Assembly: GCF_021044685.1 (NCBI RefSeq)
Contig: NZ_CP088014.1
Span: 6,868,001-6,932,000 of the forward strand
Length of the DNA stretch: 64,000 bases
Reading direction: 5' to 3'
DNA from: Bradyrhizobium daqingense
GTDB lineage: Bacteria > Pseudomonadota > Alphaproteobacteria > Rhizobiales > Xanthobacteraceae
Shown here: positions 44,572 through 52,240 of the stretch, in pieces
Position numbering within the stretch: position 1 is the stretch's first letter
How the letters are laid out: each line of letters starts with the position of its first letter
Made by a program: the position numbers and the translations under genes
The notes under the pieces: model-generated
Databases searched by the model: none
Told to the model about the DNA's origin: nothing
What the model saw: only the letters and a program-made list of their open reading frames with translations

Positions 44572-44874
44572 ATGCCACCGACGGATCATTGCCACATGCC
44601 ACTGCAATTTCACCGTCCCGCTGCCGAGGGCATTGAGATCTGGAGCGCAAGCAGCGATGGCTTCTCCTTCGTGATCAGTTTCGGCAGCCCCACCGGTCCG
44701 GGCTTTCATGGACGCTCCGGCTACTTGGCGAGTTGGCGACCGCTTTTCGAGAATATTGGAGCCATCAAGATCAGCGGCTCGCCGTTTCAAACGCTGGCCG
44801 AGGCCGAAGGGGCCTGCCGCAGCATGCTTGAATGTCTAAGCGCGATCGCCGACGCTGACAGCACAAAACAATGA
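44572..44874 (+). CDS. Hypothetical 100-residue protein
   Basis: Starts at ATG 44572 (or 44596). It is compact and globular-looking: EIWSASSDGFSFVISFGSP, GYLASWRPLFENIGAIKISG, FQTLAEAEGACRSMLECLSA. I do not recognise the family. It lies after a 256-bp AT-rich spacer and converges with the LuxR-type regulator. The last two-thirds show normal GC3 for the genome, supporting a real gene. Confidence 0.6.
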   Translation: MPPTDHCHMPLQFHRPAAEGIEIWSASSDGFSFVISFGSPTGPGFHGRSGYLASWRPLFENIGAIKISGSPFQTLAEAEGACRSMLECLSAIADADSTKQ

Positions 44875-44909
44875 CCAATATGAATGGCGCTACGCGCGTG
44901 ACGCCCACG

Positions 44910-45608
44910 TCATTTTGCGCTGGCGGGATCTCGCTGTGGTAGGGCGGAAACGTCGATTTCACGAGCCTCCAGACGCAGCTCGTTCCGTGAAATGGCCAGC
45001 GCCGCGAGAACGGTCCGGTTGCTGATGTCCAGCTTCTGAAAGATGTGATGGAGATGCACTTTGATCGTACCATCCGTGATTTTCAGGCAACGACCGATTT
45101 CCTTGTTCGATAATCCCTCGGATACGAGCCGCATGATCTGCCGCTCCCGGCCGGTAAGCTGCGTCAGTGACTTCTCTTCACCAGCCTGAGGTTCGTCGCC
45201 GAGCTCTCCGGGACTGGCCGAACGTGACGCCAAGCGTTGGCTCTGGGCTACCTTCCGCAGGGTCGCGACCAACGTCTCCAGCTTGGCGTCCTTGCCGAGA
45301 ACGAGACAGGAACCGCCCATAGCCAAGCTTTGCAGTTCGCGAACGTCTGCCGCATCTGCGAAGAGAACCACCTGAGTACCTTGGCCCTCGGCATTTGCGA
45401 GGGCAAGCAAGTCCGGCAGCCTGATATCAGACATTGTAGCATCAATCAGCGCAATGTCCGGCACAAGAAGCCGTATTGACTGGGTGCAGCTTGCTGCATC
45501 TCCGCAGGAGGCCACGACCGCAAGATCACTCTGCATCGAAAGGAGGCTGCTGACCCCCTGCAGGACGATCGGGTGTCGATCCGCGATGACAATTCTGATG
45601 CGGCGCAT
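44910..45608 (-). CDS. LuxR/NarL-type response regulator
   Basis: A 232-residue two-domain regulator from ATG 45608. The receiver starts RIRIVIADRHPIVLQGV; the phosphoacceptor is D56 (DIALIDATM) and the switch Lys is in CLVLGKDAKL. The output domain is a LuxR helix-turn-helix (LTGRERQIMRLVSEGLSNKE, LKITDGTIKVHLHHIFQKLD). No histidine kinase is adjacent, so it is an orphan. The receiver has Ala-Asp-Arg where most have an acidic Asp pair (AD-D/E), which may weaken magnesium binding. Confidence 0.88.
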   Translation of the reverse strand: MRRIRIVIADRHPIVLQGVSSLLSMQSDLAVVASCGDAASCTQSIRLLVPDIALIDATMSDIRLPDLLALANAEGQGTQVVLFADAADVRELQSLAMGGSCLVLGKDAKLETLVATLRKVAQSQRLASRSASPGELGDEPQAGEEKSLTQLTGRERQIMRLVSEGLSNKEIGRCLKITDGTIKVHLHHIFQKLDISNRTVLAALAISRNELRLEAREIDVSALPQRDPASAK

Positions 45609-46287
45609 GTTTCTCTGCCCGAAGATCAAAACCCGCACGGCGGCGGTTTATTCCAGCAATGCCCCTGCTGACGCGTGACGCGCGTTAACCATGAAGCCGG
45701 CCCGCACCGCAAAACTTGGCATCTGCCACGGCACGTAGCGGCCGGAGCACCGTAACTTGCTTCGGATATGCCTGCAGCACCGTAGGAATGCGGGCTCTGC
45801 TCGCCCAGCCGAGCCATGAATTCGTGTAAAGTCAGGCCCATTGGACAATTTTAAATAGGTGTGCCAAACAAACTCTCGCAACGATATATTTGCGTCGACA
45901 TCGACTTATCGTTCACTGCGGATTATTACCAAGGATATATAGTTACGCTCGCGATTCAAATCTAACCTTCAGCAAAGTTTCGCCGAAAGTGAGGCGCAAC
46001 TGGAAGGCAAGAAACGTTGACCTATCCACCCAGCGGGGGTGCGTATCGGGTACAAATAGCGGCAATCTTTTATTTTTGGCCGTAGCGCCGGGAGGCTCGA
46101 AATGAGGAGCGCAAATTTTCTCAAGTGCCCGACGTCGAGGGAAGGAGGCGGACAGACACTTTTCAACGAGAATGGTTTTCAATTCCGATTATAGGAGCGC
46201 TGATCGGCAAAGTGATCGGCTCTTCGCCAGGCCGACAAACTTCGCCAGGCGGTCATCAGTAATCTTCAGTAGCGAGTAGGTGGTCAC
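45609..46287. other. Intergenic region with AT-rich parts
   Basis: 679 bp. Short frames here (for example 45626-45841 - and 45890-46105 +) lack ribosome sites and coding bias, so I do not call them. AT-rich stretches near 45850-45965 and 46060-46080 stand out from the genome average. No promoter pair is clear. Confidence 0.35.
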
Positions 46288-46470
46288 ATGTACTCTGCGG
46301 CGATTCTGCGTCAAACTCATCAAGCTTTGATCGTTCAATTCACTGAATTGCAAAATTTGCGTAGTCGCGTGTTGAAGGCCGAGCAGCGCATGTTCGGCAG
46401 AGGGCGAGCCAGCCGGCGAATCCTCCTCAGGAGACGCCCGCTCGGTCGGAACGTCGTCCCCAGTCGGTAG
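46288..46470 (+). CDS. Small helical protein, paralogue type B
   Basis: A 60-residue protein beginning MYSAAILRQTHQALIVQFTELQNLRSRV (shown in part as LRQTHQALIVQF, then TELQNLRSRVLKAEQ). It shares a spaced helix pattern with the protein at 43377-43664 and then becomes basic (RASRRILLRRRPLGR). ATG 46288 has a weak GTAGGTGG site. It precedes the H-NS-like gene by 85 bp on the same strand. Unknown function; may be a shortened copy. Confidence 0.42.
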   Translation: MYSAAILRQTHQALIVQFTELQNLRSRVLKAEQRMFGRGRASRRILLRRRPLGRNVVPSR

Positions 46471-46555
46471 CGCTAACAAAGCTTGCCCGACCGGGCTTGG
46501 ACCTGATATGCCCCACTTCCTGCTTTGAGACTGGAAGTAGTGGGGACAGCTTCCA

Positions 46556-46894
46556 ATGGACAACGACAACTGGACGTCCGCCAGTACGGCGGAGCTTTGG
46601 CGGCTGTACGACGAGGTGACTGCGGTTCTTAGCCGCAGGATGACCGCAGAAAAAGTCAAGCTCGAAGAGCGACTTCGCAGGCTGGAGGGCACTGCCGATG
46701 GCCACGGGGCACGGGAACGCCGCCCCTACCCCCCGGTGCTGCCAAAGTATCGGAATCCCAAGAATCCATCCGAAACCTGGTCGGGTCGCGGCAAACAGCC
46801 CCGATGGCTGAAAGCGCAACTTCGCGCCGGCAAGAAGCTGAATGACCTCCTGATCAACCGCCCATCTGGACAAAAGCGCCGCCGAACCGTTTGA
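46556..46894 (+). CDS. H-NS-family DNA-binding protein
   Basis: A 112-residue protein. The N-terminal helix (STAELWRLYDEVTAVLSRRMTAEK) fits the oligomerisation segment, and the C-terminal domain (YPPVLPKYRNPKNPSETWSG, RGKQPRWLKAQL) has the H-NS/HvrA core TWSGRGKQPRW that inserts into the AT minor groove. Length is typical. The gene sits in the AT-richest stretch of the window, the kind of DNA such proteins silence. Alphaproteobacterial genomes carry several copies. Confidence 0.9.
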   Translation: MDNDNWTSASTAELWRLYDEVTAVLSRRMTAEKVKLEERLRRLEGTADGHGARERRPYPPVLPKYRNPKNPSETWSGRGKQPRWLKAQLRAGKKLNDLLINRPSGQKRRRTV

Positions 46895-46945
46895 AGCCCC
46901 GACTATCGTCGGGCCGGTGGTCCGAACATTGTCGCGGGCGCCCCT

Positions 46946-47150
46946 TTAACGGGTCCCGTCCTCCTTCCCGCTGGGGCTGCCATCGTTGCCATTGTTGCCC
47001 TTGCCATTGCTGCCCTGCACAATCGCTCGCCAGAACCAGCCATAGCGGTTGAGGTCAGAGAGGTTGAAAGCAGCAAAGCCATCGCTGGAGGAGCAACGAG
47101 GGCGAATTTCCTCAGCTCTTCAAGAACCGCCGACGCTCGACGATCTCGGC
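46946..47150 (-). pseudogene. Decayed paralogue of the exported Gly-rich protein
   Basis: On the minus strand one frame gives VERRRFLKS and is then stopped by TGA; a neighbouring frame continues RKFALVAPPAMALLLSTSLTSTAMA; the first frame resumes as GSNGKGNNGNDGSPSGKEDGTR and a TAA at 46946-46948. The pieces in order match the intact protein at 43830-44315 (RRTFLKTCGRFAAVTPPVM..., LLLSTSLTSTAIA, Gly/Asn-rich tail). Two opposite frameshifts therefore disrupt it. The start is not clear; 47150 is an estimate. Confidence 0.62.
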
Positions 47151-47226
47151 ATAGGGTGAGCCATGCCATCCTCCCGCCGGTCCAGCCGGTCGGCAAATGA
47201 CCGGCGCCCGGGCATCGCGCATTCAA

Positions 47227-47750
47227 ATATGTTGCAATTTAATCTGGCGCCGGAAAAATGGCCTTAACTGCCGGCACCACTCGGACATCCGGCGCCCGCT
47301 CGAAGACTATTTATTTTGACATTTGTATTTTAGGATTTAAAACTCAAATTAAATATGGAGCGGCGCGGATGAGAGTAGGACAGACGGGGGCGAAGGCTTT
47401 TCATGAGCGACGCCTTGCGCCGAACATGCATGCGCGAAACCTTGGCCGCACATTTTCATCGATGATGTCTTTCCAGCAGAGTTATTTGACATGCCCGCGG
47501 GCCGAATGCACTGCCCTCAAAGAGTCCCTCTGACGACCACGAACAGCGGATTGGGGCCAGCCCTCCAGCATCTGTTGAGCTCGGCGCATCGTGCCCGCTT
47601 CCGAGAATTCGCATCGGCAGCACCACCTGAGCGCTCATACGCGATCTGTTCGACATCGCGCTCCGGACAGCGCGCAGTTGGTTTCCAGAGCGCACCGTTC
47701 AAAAATACGATGAAGCCGGTTTCCTTCACGGGCAACAGCGGGGCAGATCG
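47227..47750. other. Intergenic AT-rich region
   Basis: About 520 bp with no supported gene. A promoter-like TTGACA near 47316 followed by AT-rich sequence (TTTGTATTTTAGGATTTAAA) faces right but is 430 bp before the next gene. The short frames here have no ribosome sites. Confidence 0.3.
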
Positions 47751-48821
47751 ATGACTGTGACTGGAACGACGGTCGCGCAATTGCAATCCGGCGATGCGGG
47801 CATGAAAACTTTTCGCAGACCAGGCTTCTCTCCTGTTCGTCTACGAACGCTGATGAAGCTCGCCGTCGCGGAAACGGGACTGGACATGTCGGGAATGACT
47901 GTGCTGACCGAAGCCGCAACTGGCGCTTATGCCGTGACCCCCGTCCTCGCAGCGATGGCCGGAGCCAAGCGCGTCCACGCGTTCACGAGGCCCGGCCGCC
48001 ATGGGACCGTGCTCGATGCCAAGCGCGAGACCATGGAGCTTGCGGCTCTTCTGGGTGTCGCTGACCGTATCGAGATTTTGGATAGCATCAGCCCTGAGAT
48101 GCTCCACAACGTCGATATCGTAACCAACAGTGGCCACCTTCGTCCTCTCACTGCTGAACTGATCGACCAGCTGCGCGACGACGCCGTGATTGCCTTGATG
48201 TTCGAGGCCTGGGAATTTCGCGGTGAGGACCTCGATATCGAAGCGTGCGCCCGGCGCGGAATCCCTGTGGTCGGAGTCAACGAGCGGCACCCCGCCGTCG
48301 ACGTCTTCTCATTTCTCGGCCCGCTCGCCGTGAAGCAGTTGCACGACTGTGGTCTGGCGGTCCTCGGCAACAAGATAGGCCTGCTCTGCGACAACGACTT
48401 CCTTGCTCCGCTGCACACCGGGCTGACAAGCCTCGGGGCGAAGGTCAAGACATTCGACAGTGTTGCAGCTGTCCACCCCGACGCGTGGGACGCCTTCGTC
48501 GTCGCCTTGCAGCCAGCGACCACGCCACGCGTCGGCCAGGCAGAGGCGACACATTTGGCCGCCTGCGCGCGCGCCGGCGCTGTGGTGGTACAGTTCTGGG
48601 GCGATATCGATCGAACGGCGCTGGCGCGAAATGGATTCGCTGTCTGGCCAACGAGCCCCGTCAAGCAAGGCCACATGGGCATTCTGCTCTCGGACATCGG
48701 CCCCGAACCGATCGTACGATTGCAGACCGGCGGCTTGCGCGCAGCCGAATGGGTTCGGCGCGGTGGCGCCGTAACTCCGGATGGCTTCGCCCAGCTCGTA
48801 CCGTGGCCGGCGGCGACATGA
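47751..48821 (+). CDS. Two-domain Rossmann-like protein of unknown function
   Basis: A 356-residue protein. Residues ~45-110 look like a nucleotide- or SAM-binding fold (TVLTEAATGAYAVTPVLAAM, AKRVHAFTRPGRHGTVLDAK, LLGVADRIEIL); ~115-200 (VDIVTNSGHLRPLTAELIDQ, ARRGIPVVGVNERHPAV) resemble the NAD-binding part of 2-hydroxyacid dehydrogenases; a second half repeats a similar alternation (VLGNKIGLLCDNDFLAPLH). No clear GXGXXG. It overlaps the formyltransferase start (ATGA), so the two act together. Function not assigned; a role in making a formylated sugar or amino acid is a guess. Confidence 0.6.
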   Translation: MTVTGTTVAQLQSGDAGMKTFRRPGFSPVRLRTLMKLAVAETGLDMSGMTVLTEAATGAYAVTPVLAAMAGAKRVHAFTRPGRHGTVLDAKRETMELAALLGVADRIEILDSISPEMLHNVDIVTNSGHLRPLTAELIDQLRDDAVIALMFEAWEFRGEDLDIEACARRGIPVVGVNERHPAVDVFSFLGPLAVKQLHDCGLAVLGNKIGLLCDNDFLAPLHTGLTSLGAKVKTFDSVAAVHPDAWDAFVVALQPATTPRVGQAEATHLAACARAGAVVVQFWGDIDRTALARNGFAVWPTSPVKQGHMGILLSDIGPEPIVRLQTGGLRAAEWVRRGGAVTPDGFAQLVPWPAAT

Positions 48822-49819
48822 CGGAACCCCTGCAGCCCGATGTCGTGCTCCTCGCGGACGGGCCGACGGGCTTCGCGGCGCTTCGCTCCTTGGCGGCGCG
48901 GTGCCGTGTGGTCCAGATCTTCCGAAAGCCGGACCAACCTGAGGTCCGCGCGTTGAGCGCATTCGCAGAAGCACGAGGCATCCCGGTTACGGAGTTGCTG
49001 GAGTTGAACCAGCTCCAGAAAGTGATCGAGGACCTGCGCCCGGCGGCAGTTGTGATCTCCTCGTTCGATCGAATCATTCCCCCGCGCATTCTTGCATCGT
49101 GTCGCTTCGTCAACGTGCACTATTCCCTTCTGCCGCGTTATCGCGGCCGCGCCAACGTCAATTGGGCAATCATCAACGGCGAGACCACCGCCGGCATCAG
49201 CATTCACCTCGTCGTCCCGGAGCTTGATGGCGGCAATCTGCTGTTTCAGAAGGCCATCTCGATCGGTGCGAACGACACCGTCACCTCTCTCTACGATCGC
49301 CTCAACGCGATCCAGGAAGATGAACTCGGCGGGGTCGTCGTTCGAGCGATCACCGGCTATCAGGGCACAGCTCAAGATGCCGATCACGCCTCCTATGGCT
49401 GCACCCGTGTTCCGGACGATGGAGAGATAGACTGGCGGCAACCAACCGACACCATCGATCGGCTGATCCGCGGCTTGACGCCGCCATTTCCTGGTGCCTT
49501 CACCCACCTTGCCGGGCAGCGTCTCATCATCACTCACGCCTCCCCCCAGCTTGATGCTCGCGGCTATGTCGGCCGCGTGCCGGGCCGGATCGTTGGGCGA
49601 TCATCTTCCGAAGGCTGGGTCGATGTGCTGACCGGCGACGGCGTATTGCGTATGTTCAGCGTCCTGCTTCCCGACGCCGAGCAGCCGTGTGCTGCCGCTT
49701 CCGTCATCGGATCGACGCGAGCTACCCTGGGGCTGTCGCGCATCGATCTTCTCCGCCGGATCGTCGCGCTTGAAGATCGGCTGGCTTCGCTCGAGCGGCT
49801 GAATAGCGCTCACAGGTAA
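48818..49819 (+). CDS. Formyltransferase-family protein (Fmt/GART fold)
   Basis: A 333-residue protein from ATG 48818, overlapping the previous stop by 4 bp. The formyl-transfer core is IISSFDRIIPPRILASC-like (here VVISSFDRIIPP), then VNVHYSLLPRYRGRANVNWA, with the catalytic His in VHYSLLP, and DGGNLLFQKAISI, and a C-terminal Fmt-like region (IDWRQPTDTIDRLIRGLTPP, PGAFTHLAGQRL). The usual catalytic Asn is not in its standard place by eye. Relatives include ArnA-type and WbkC/VioF-type sugar N-formyltransferases that use formyl-tetrahydrofolate. The end has a short coiled coil. Confidence 0.8.
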   Translation: MTEPLQPDVVLLADGPTGFAALRSLAARCRVVQIFRKPDQPEVRALSAFAEARGIPVTELLELNQLQKVIEDLRPAAVVISSFDRIIPPRILASCRFVNVHYSLLPRYRGRANVNWAIINGETTAGISIHLVVPELDGGNLLFQKAISIGANDTVTSLYDRLNAIQEDELGGVVVRAITGYQGTAQDADHASYGCTRVPDDGEIDWRQPTDTIDRLIRGLTPPFPGAFTHLAGQRLIITHASPQLDARGYVGRVPGRIVGRSSSEGWVDVLTGDGVLRMFSVLLPDAEQPCAAASVIGSTRATLGLSRIDLLRRIVALEDRLASLERLNSAHR

Positions 49820-49869
49820 GCGCAAGCGGTCCGGCCAAGGCAGCCTCAGGCTCCGGCGTCGCCCATGCC

Positions 49870-50481
49870 TCATACCCCTTCGCGTCCAACGGTGACCCAC
49901 AGCCCGTCACTGCCTGCGCTTTGCACGCGAACCCAGCGATAGGGCGTCCGCGACCACGGCTTGATCCGTGGCGTCAGATTGTCGAGGACGAAATCGCCGC
50001 TCCTAGTCCGAACCAGAAGCACCAGATGATGCTCGCCGGACCTCATGACCACTTCGCTCAATAGGAGGACGCGCGCCGGCCAGCCGCGCCGGAGCAGCTC
50101 GTGACGCTTGCTCACCGCGTAATCGTTGCAATCGCCACGATCGGGGTTGATGGTCCACTCTTCGCCGGCGAGACCGAGCTCGTTGCGAGCCGGTTCTATC
50201 GCCTGATTGACCATGCGATTGATCTCCTGCAGGTCTGCCCATCGCGTCTCGGTCAACCGGATCGGGCCGCCGCGGAACGAGCGCTGCGGACGACATTCGG
50301 CGTCATACCGCAGGCAAAACATCGTATATGTGAGAGGCGGAAGCGTTGGGCGTCCGAGTTCAATGCGCGCAGGAGCCGGCGGCGTTCTTGGCACGGTCAA
50401 CAATCCCGCACGAGCCCACTGAATGCCTCCGATCATAACAGCAATGGCTGCCGCAACGGCCGGCCCCGAGGTTCGCTGCAT
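49870..50481 (-). CDS. Bacterial transglutaminase-like cysteine protease (BTLCP, LapG-like)
   Basis: A 203-residue periplasmic protein from ATG 50481 (signal AVAAAIAVMIGGIQWARAG). The catalytic triad is C118 (RGDCNDYAVSK), a His of the pair H151-H152 (GEHHLVLLV) and D167 (DFVLDNLTPR). The family includes LapG, which cuts large type I-secreted adhesins to release them. This gene lies 445 bp from a type I secretion operon on the same strand, which may give a substrate, although the LapG cleavage TAAG/PAAG pattern is not present in the 920-residue substrate. The metal-binding loop of LapG was not checked. Confidence 0.85.
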   Translation of the reverse strand: MQRTSGPAVAAAIAVMIGGIQWARAGLLTVPRTPPAPARIELGRPTLPPLTYTMFCLRYDAECRPQRSFRGGPIRLTETRWADLQEINRMVNQAIEPARNELGLAGEEWTINPDRGDCNDYAVSKRHELLRRGWPARVLLLSEVVMRSGEHHLVLLVRTRSGDFVLDNLTPRIKPWSRTPYRWVRVQSAGSDGLWVTVGREGV

Positions 50482-50926
50482 CCGCCGCCCCCTGAGAACG
50501 CCAACTTGGTCAGGATTCGCTGCTTCGAGCCTCCCGGTCGCGGAAACGGCCCGGTCGCTCACACCCTTCGATATTAATTCTATTTAATTTAAATAACAAC
50601 AATAAATGCACATTAAATCGACGCGAATGCCGCACGCAGACGCCCCCGGGATGTCCGCAGAGCCCTGCAGATGCAAACATCAGGACGAGTGAATAGGGGG
50701 AAAGTTTTTGGTCGGTCGGGCCACCGGACGGAGGGGCCCGATCAAGAGCGCCGCGAGGGAGTTGCCCGCGCATCCAGCGATCTCAAGATTTACCGCCGAA
50801 TATGATTTGAGTTCTTGAACGCGGGCACTCAAACTAGGTCGTACGCTCCCGTCGCAGGGCGTGATGCGCTTTCGTCACCGGCGCCCTCGGGTGGGGCGCC
50901 GGCGACGAATGCTCGCGCGAAAGATC
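50482..50926. other. Intergenic region between protease and HlyD genes
   Basis: 445 bp including an AT-rich run (TTCTATTTAATTTAAATAAC at about 50579) and the hairpin at 50874-50906. No supported gene; the reading frame of the protease is open upstream to 50562 but without a ribosome site. Confidence 0.35.
50874..50906 (-). terminator. GC-rich hairpin after the type I secretion operon
   Basis: GTCACCGGCGCCC (50874-50886) faces GGGCGCCGGCGAC (50894-50906): 12 of 13 positions pair, around a 7-base loop. It starts 21 bp after the HlyD stop in the direction of transcription. No T run follows on the minus strand, so it is a weak terminator call, though the position fits. Confidence 0.55.
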
Positions 50927-52240
50927 TCACCGCTCCTTGAACGCGTGCCCCGCCTGATCCTGCAGCGGCTTGAGCAGGTATGACAATGCGGTCCGTCCTG
51001 CCGTCTTGATGAACACCTCGACCGGCATGCCGGGCAGCAGCTTGGCCGAGCCGAGCTTCGCCAGCTCCTCCGGCTTCAGCAGCACGCGGCCCGTATAGTA
51101 GCTCGTGCCGGCGCGCTGATCTTGCGTAATATCCGCCGAGACCATGCTGACCTCCCCATCGATTTCGGGCGTGGTCTTCTGGTTGAACGCTGCGAAGCGC
51201 ATCGTTGCGGTCTGTCCCACATAAACTTGGTCGATATCGCGCGGTGCGATCTTGACCTCGATCGCGAGCGAATCTGCATCAGGTACGATCAGCATGATCT
51301 GCTCGCCGGGCGAGATGACGCCGCCAACGGTGTGGACGTTCAGCTCGTGGACACGACCCGATTGCGGAGCCCTGATATCGACCCGATTTAGCTGATCAAC
51401 GGCGGCAGTCTTGCGCTCGCTCAGTTCGGCGAGCTTCGAGCGCGTGTCGATCAGGTCCTTGCCGACTTCCGTCCGCAGGTCCTGGTCGATCTGAATGATC
51501 TGGAGCCCGATTTCCGAGATCTTGCCCTTCGACTGAGCAATCATTCCGGCGAGCTGGCTGCGCTCGCCTTCGATGCGCGCGGAGTCGCGCTCGAGGGCAT
51601 TGAGCCGCGTGATCGGCACCAGATTCTTCTGCCAGAGGCTACGTACGCCCTCGAGCTCCTGGCGGATGAATTCGACCTCTTTCTGCTTGGCCTCGGTCTG
51701 CCCCATGTAGCCCTTGATCTCGTTTTCAAGCTGCGCGCTTTTCTCCTGCAACTGGGCTTTCTGGCCGCTCCTCGCCTGACGCCGCAAGTCGAACAGCTTG
51801 CGCTCCGCGGTGATTGCACGATTCGCCTCGGAGTTGCTTTCCTTGGAGCGGTCGAGCAGCACCTTGGGAAACACGACTTGCTCGGCGCCATCGCGCTCGG
51901 CCTCGAGACGAGCCTGCCGCGCGAACAGCTCATCGATGCTGTTGGTGACGATCGTCGCATTCGCGAGCGTCTGGGTCTCATCGAGCCGGATCAGAATGTC
52001 GCCTGCCCTGACCCGGTCGCCTTGCCGCACGCGCAACTCGCCCACGATCCCGCCCGTCGCGTGCTGGACCTTCTTGACGCTCGAATCCACCACAACCACG
52101 CCTTGGGCGATGACCGCGCCCGACAATTGGGTCGTTGTCGCCCAGCCGCCGACCCCGAAGGTCACCAGAGCCAGCATGATCATTCCGACGATCATGTAAC
52201 GCTGGATGGATTGCAGCGCCGGCGCTACCTGACCGCTCAT
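50927..52240 (-). CDS. HlyD-family type I secretion periplasmic adaptor
   Basis: A 437-residue membrane-fusion protein from ATG 52240, which overlaps the ABC stop (ATGA). One N-terminal membrane helix (YMIVGMIMLALVTFGVGGWA) is followed by the lipoyl half (GVVVVDSSVKKVQHATGGIV, DRVRAGDILIRLDETQTLAN), a ~200-residue coiled-coil hairpin (residues 100-290) and the second lipoyl half (VDIRAPQSGRVHELNVHTVG, GGVISPGEQIMLIVPDAD), ending in the beta-barrel domain (GRTALSYLLKPLQDQ). Matches PrsE/AprE-type adaptors of RTX-type exporters. Confidence 0.94.
   Translation of the reverse strand: MSGQVAPALQSIQRYMIVGMIMLALVTFGVGGWATTTQLSGAVIAQGVVVVDSSVKKVQHATGGIVGELRVRQGDRVRAGDILIRLDETQTLANATIVTNSIDELFARQARLEAERDGAEQVVFPKVLLDRSKESNSEANRAITAERKLFDLRRQARSGQKAQLQEKSAQLENEIKGYMGQTEAKQKEVEFIRQELEGVRSLWQKNLVPITRLNALERDSARIEGERSQLAGMIAQSKGKISEIGLQIIQIDQDLRTEVGKDLIDTRSKLAELSERKTAAVDQLNRVDIRAPQSGRVHELNVHTVGGVISPGEQIMLIVPDADSLAIEVKIAPRDIDQVYVGQTATMRFAAFNQKTTPEIDGEVSMVSADITQDQRAGTSYYTGRVLLKPEELAKLGSAKLLPGMPVEVFIKTAGRTALSYLLKPLQDQAGHAFKER

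Noticed and set aside
45626..46105. Several short frames after the LuxR-type regulator
   Set aside because: No ribosome sites and amino-acid use unlike genes around them.
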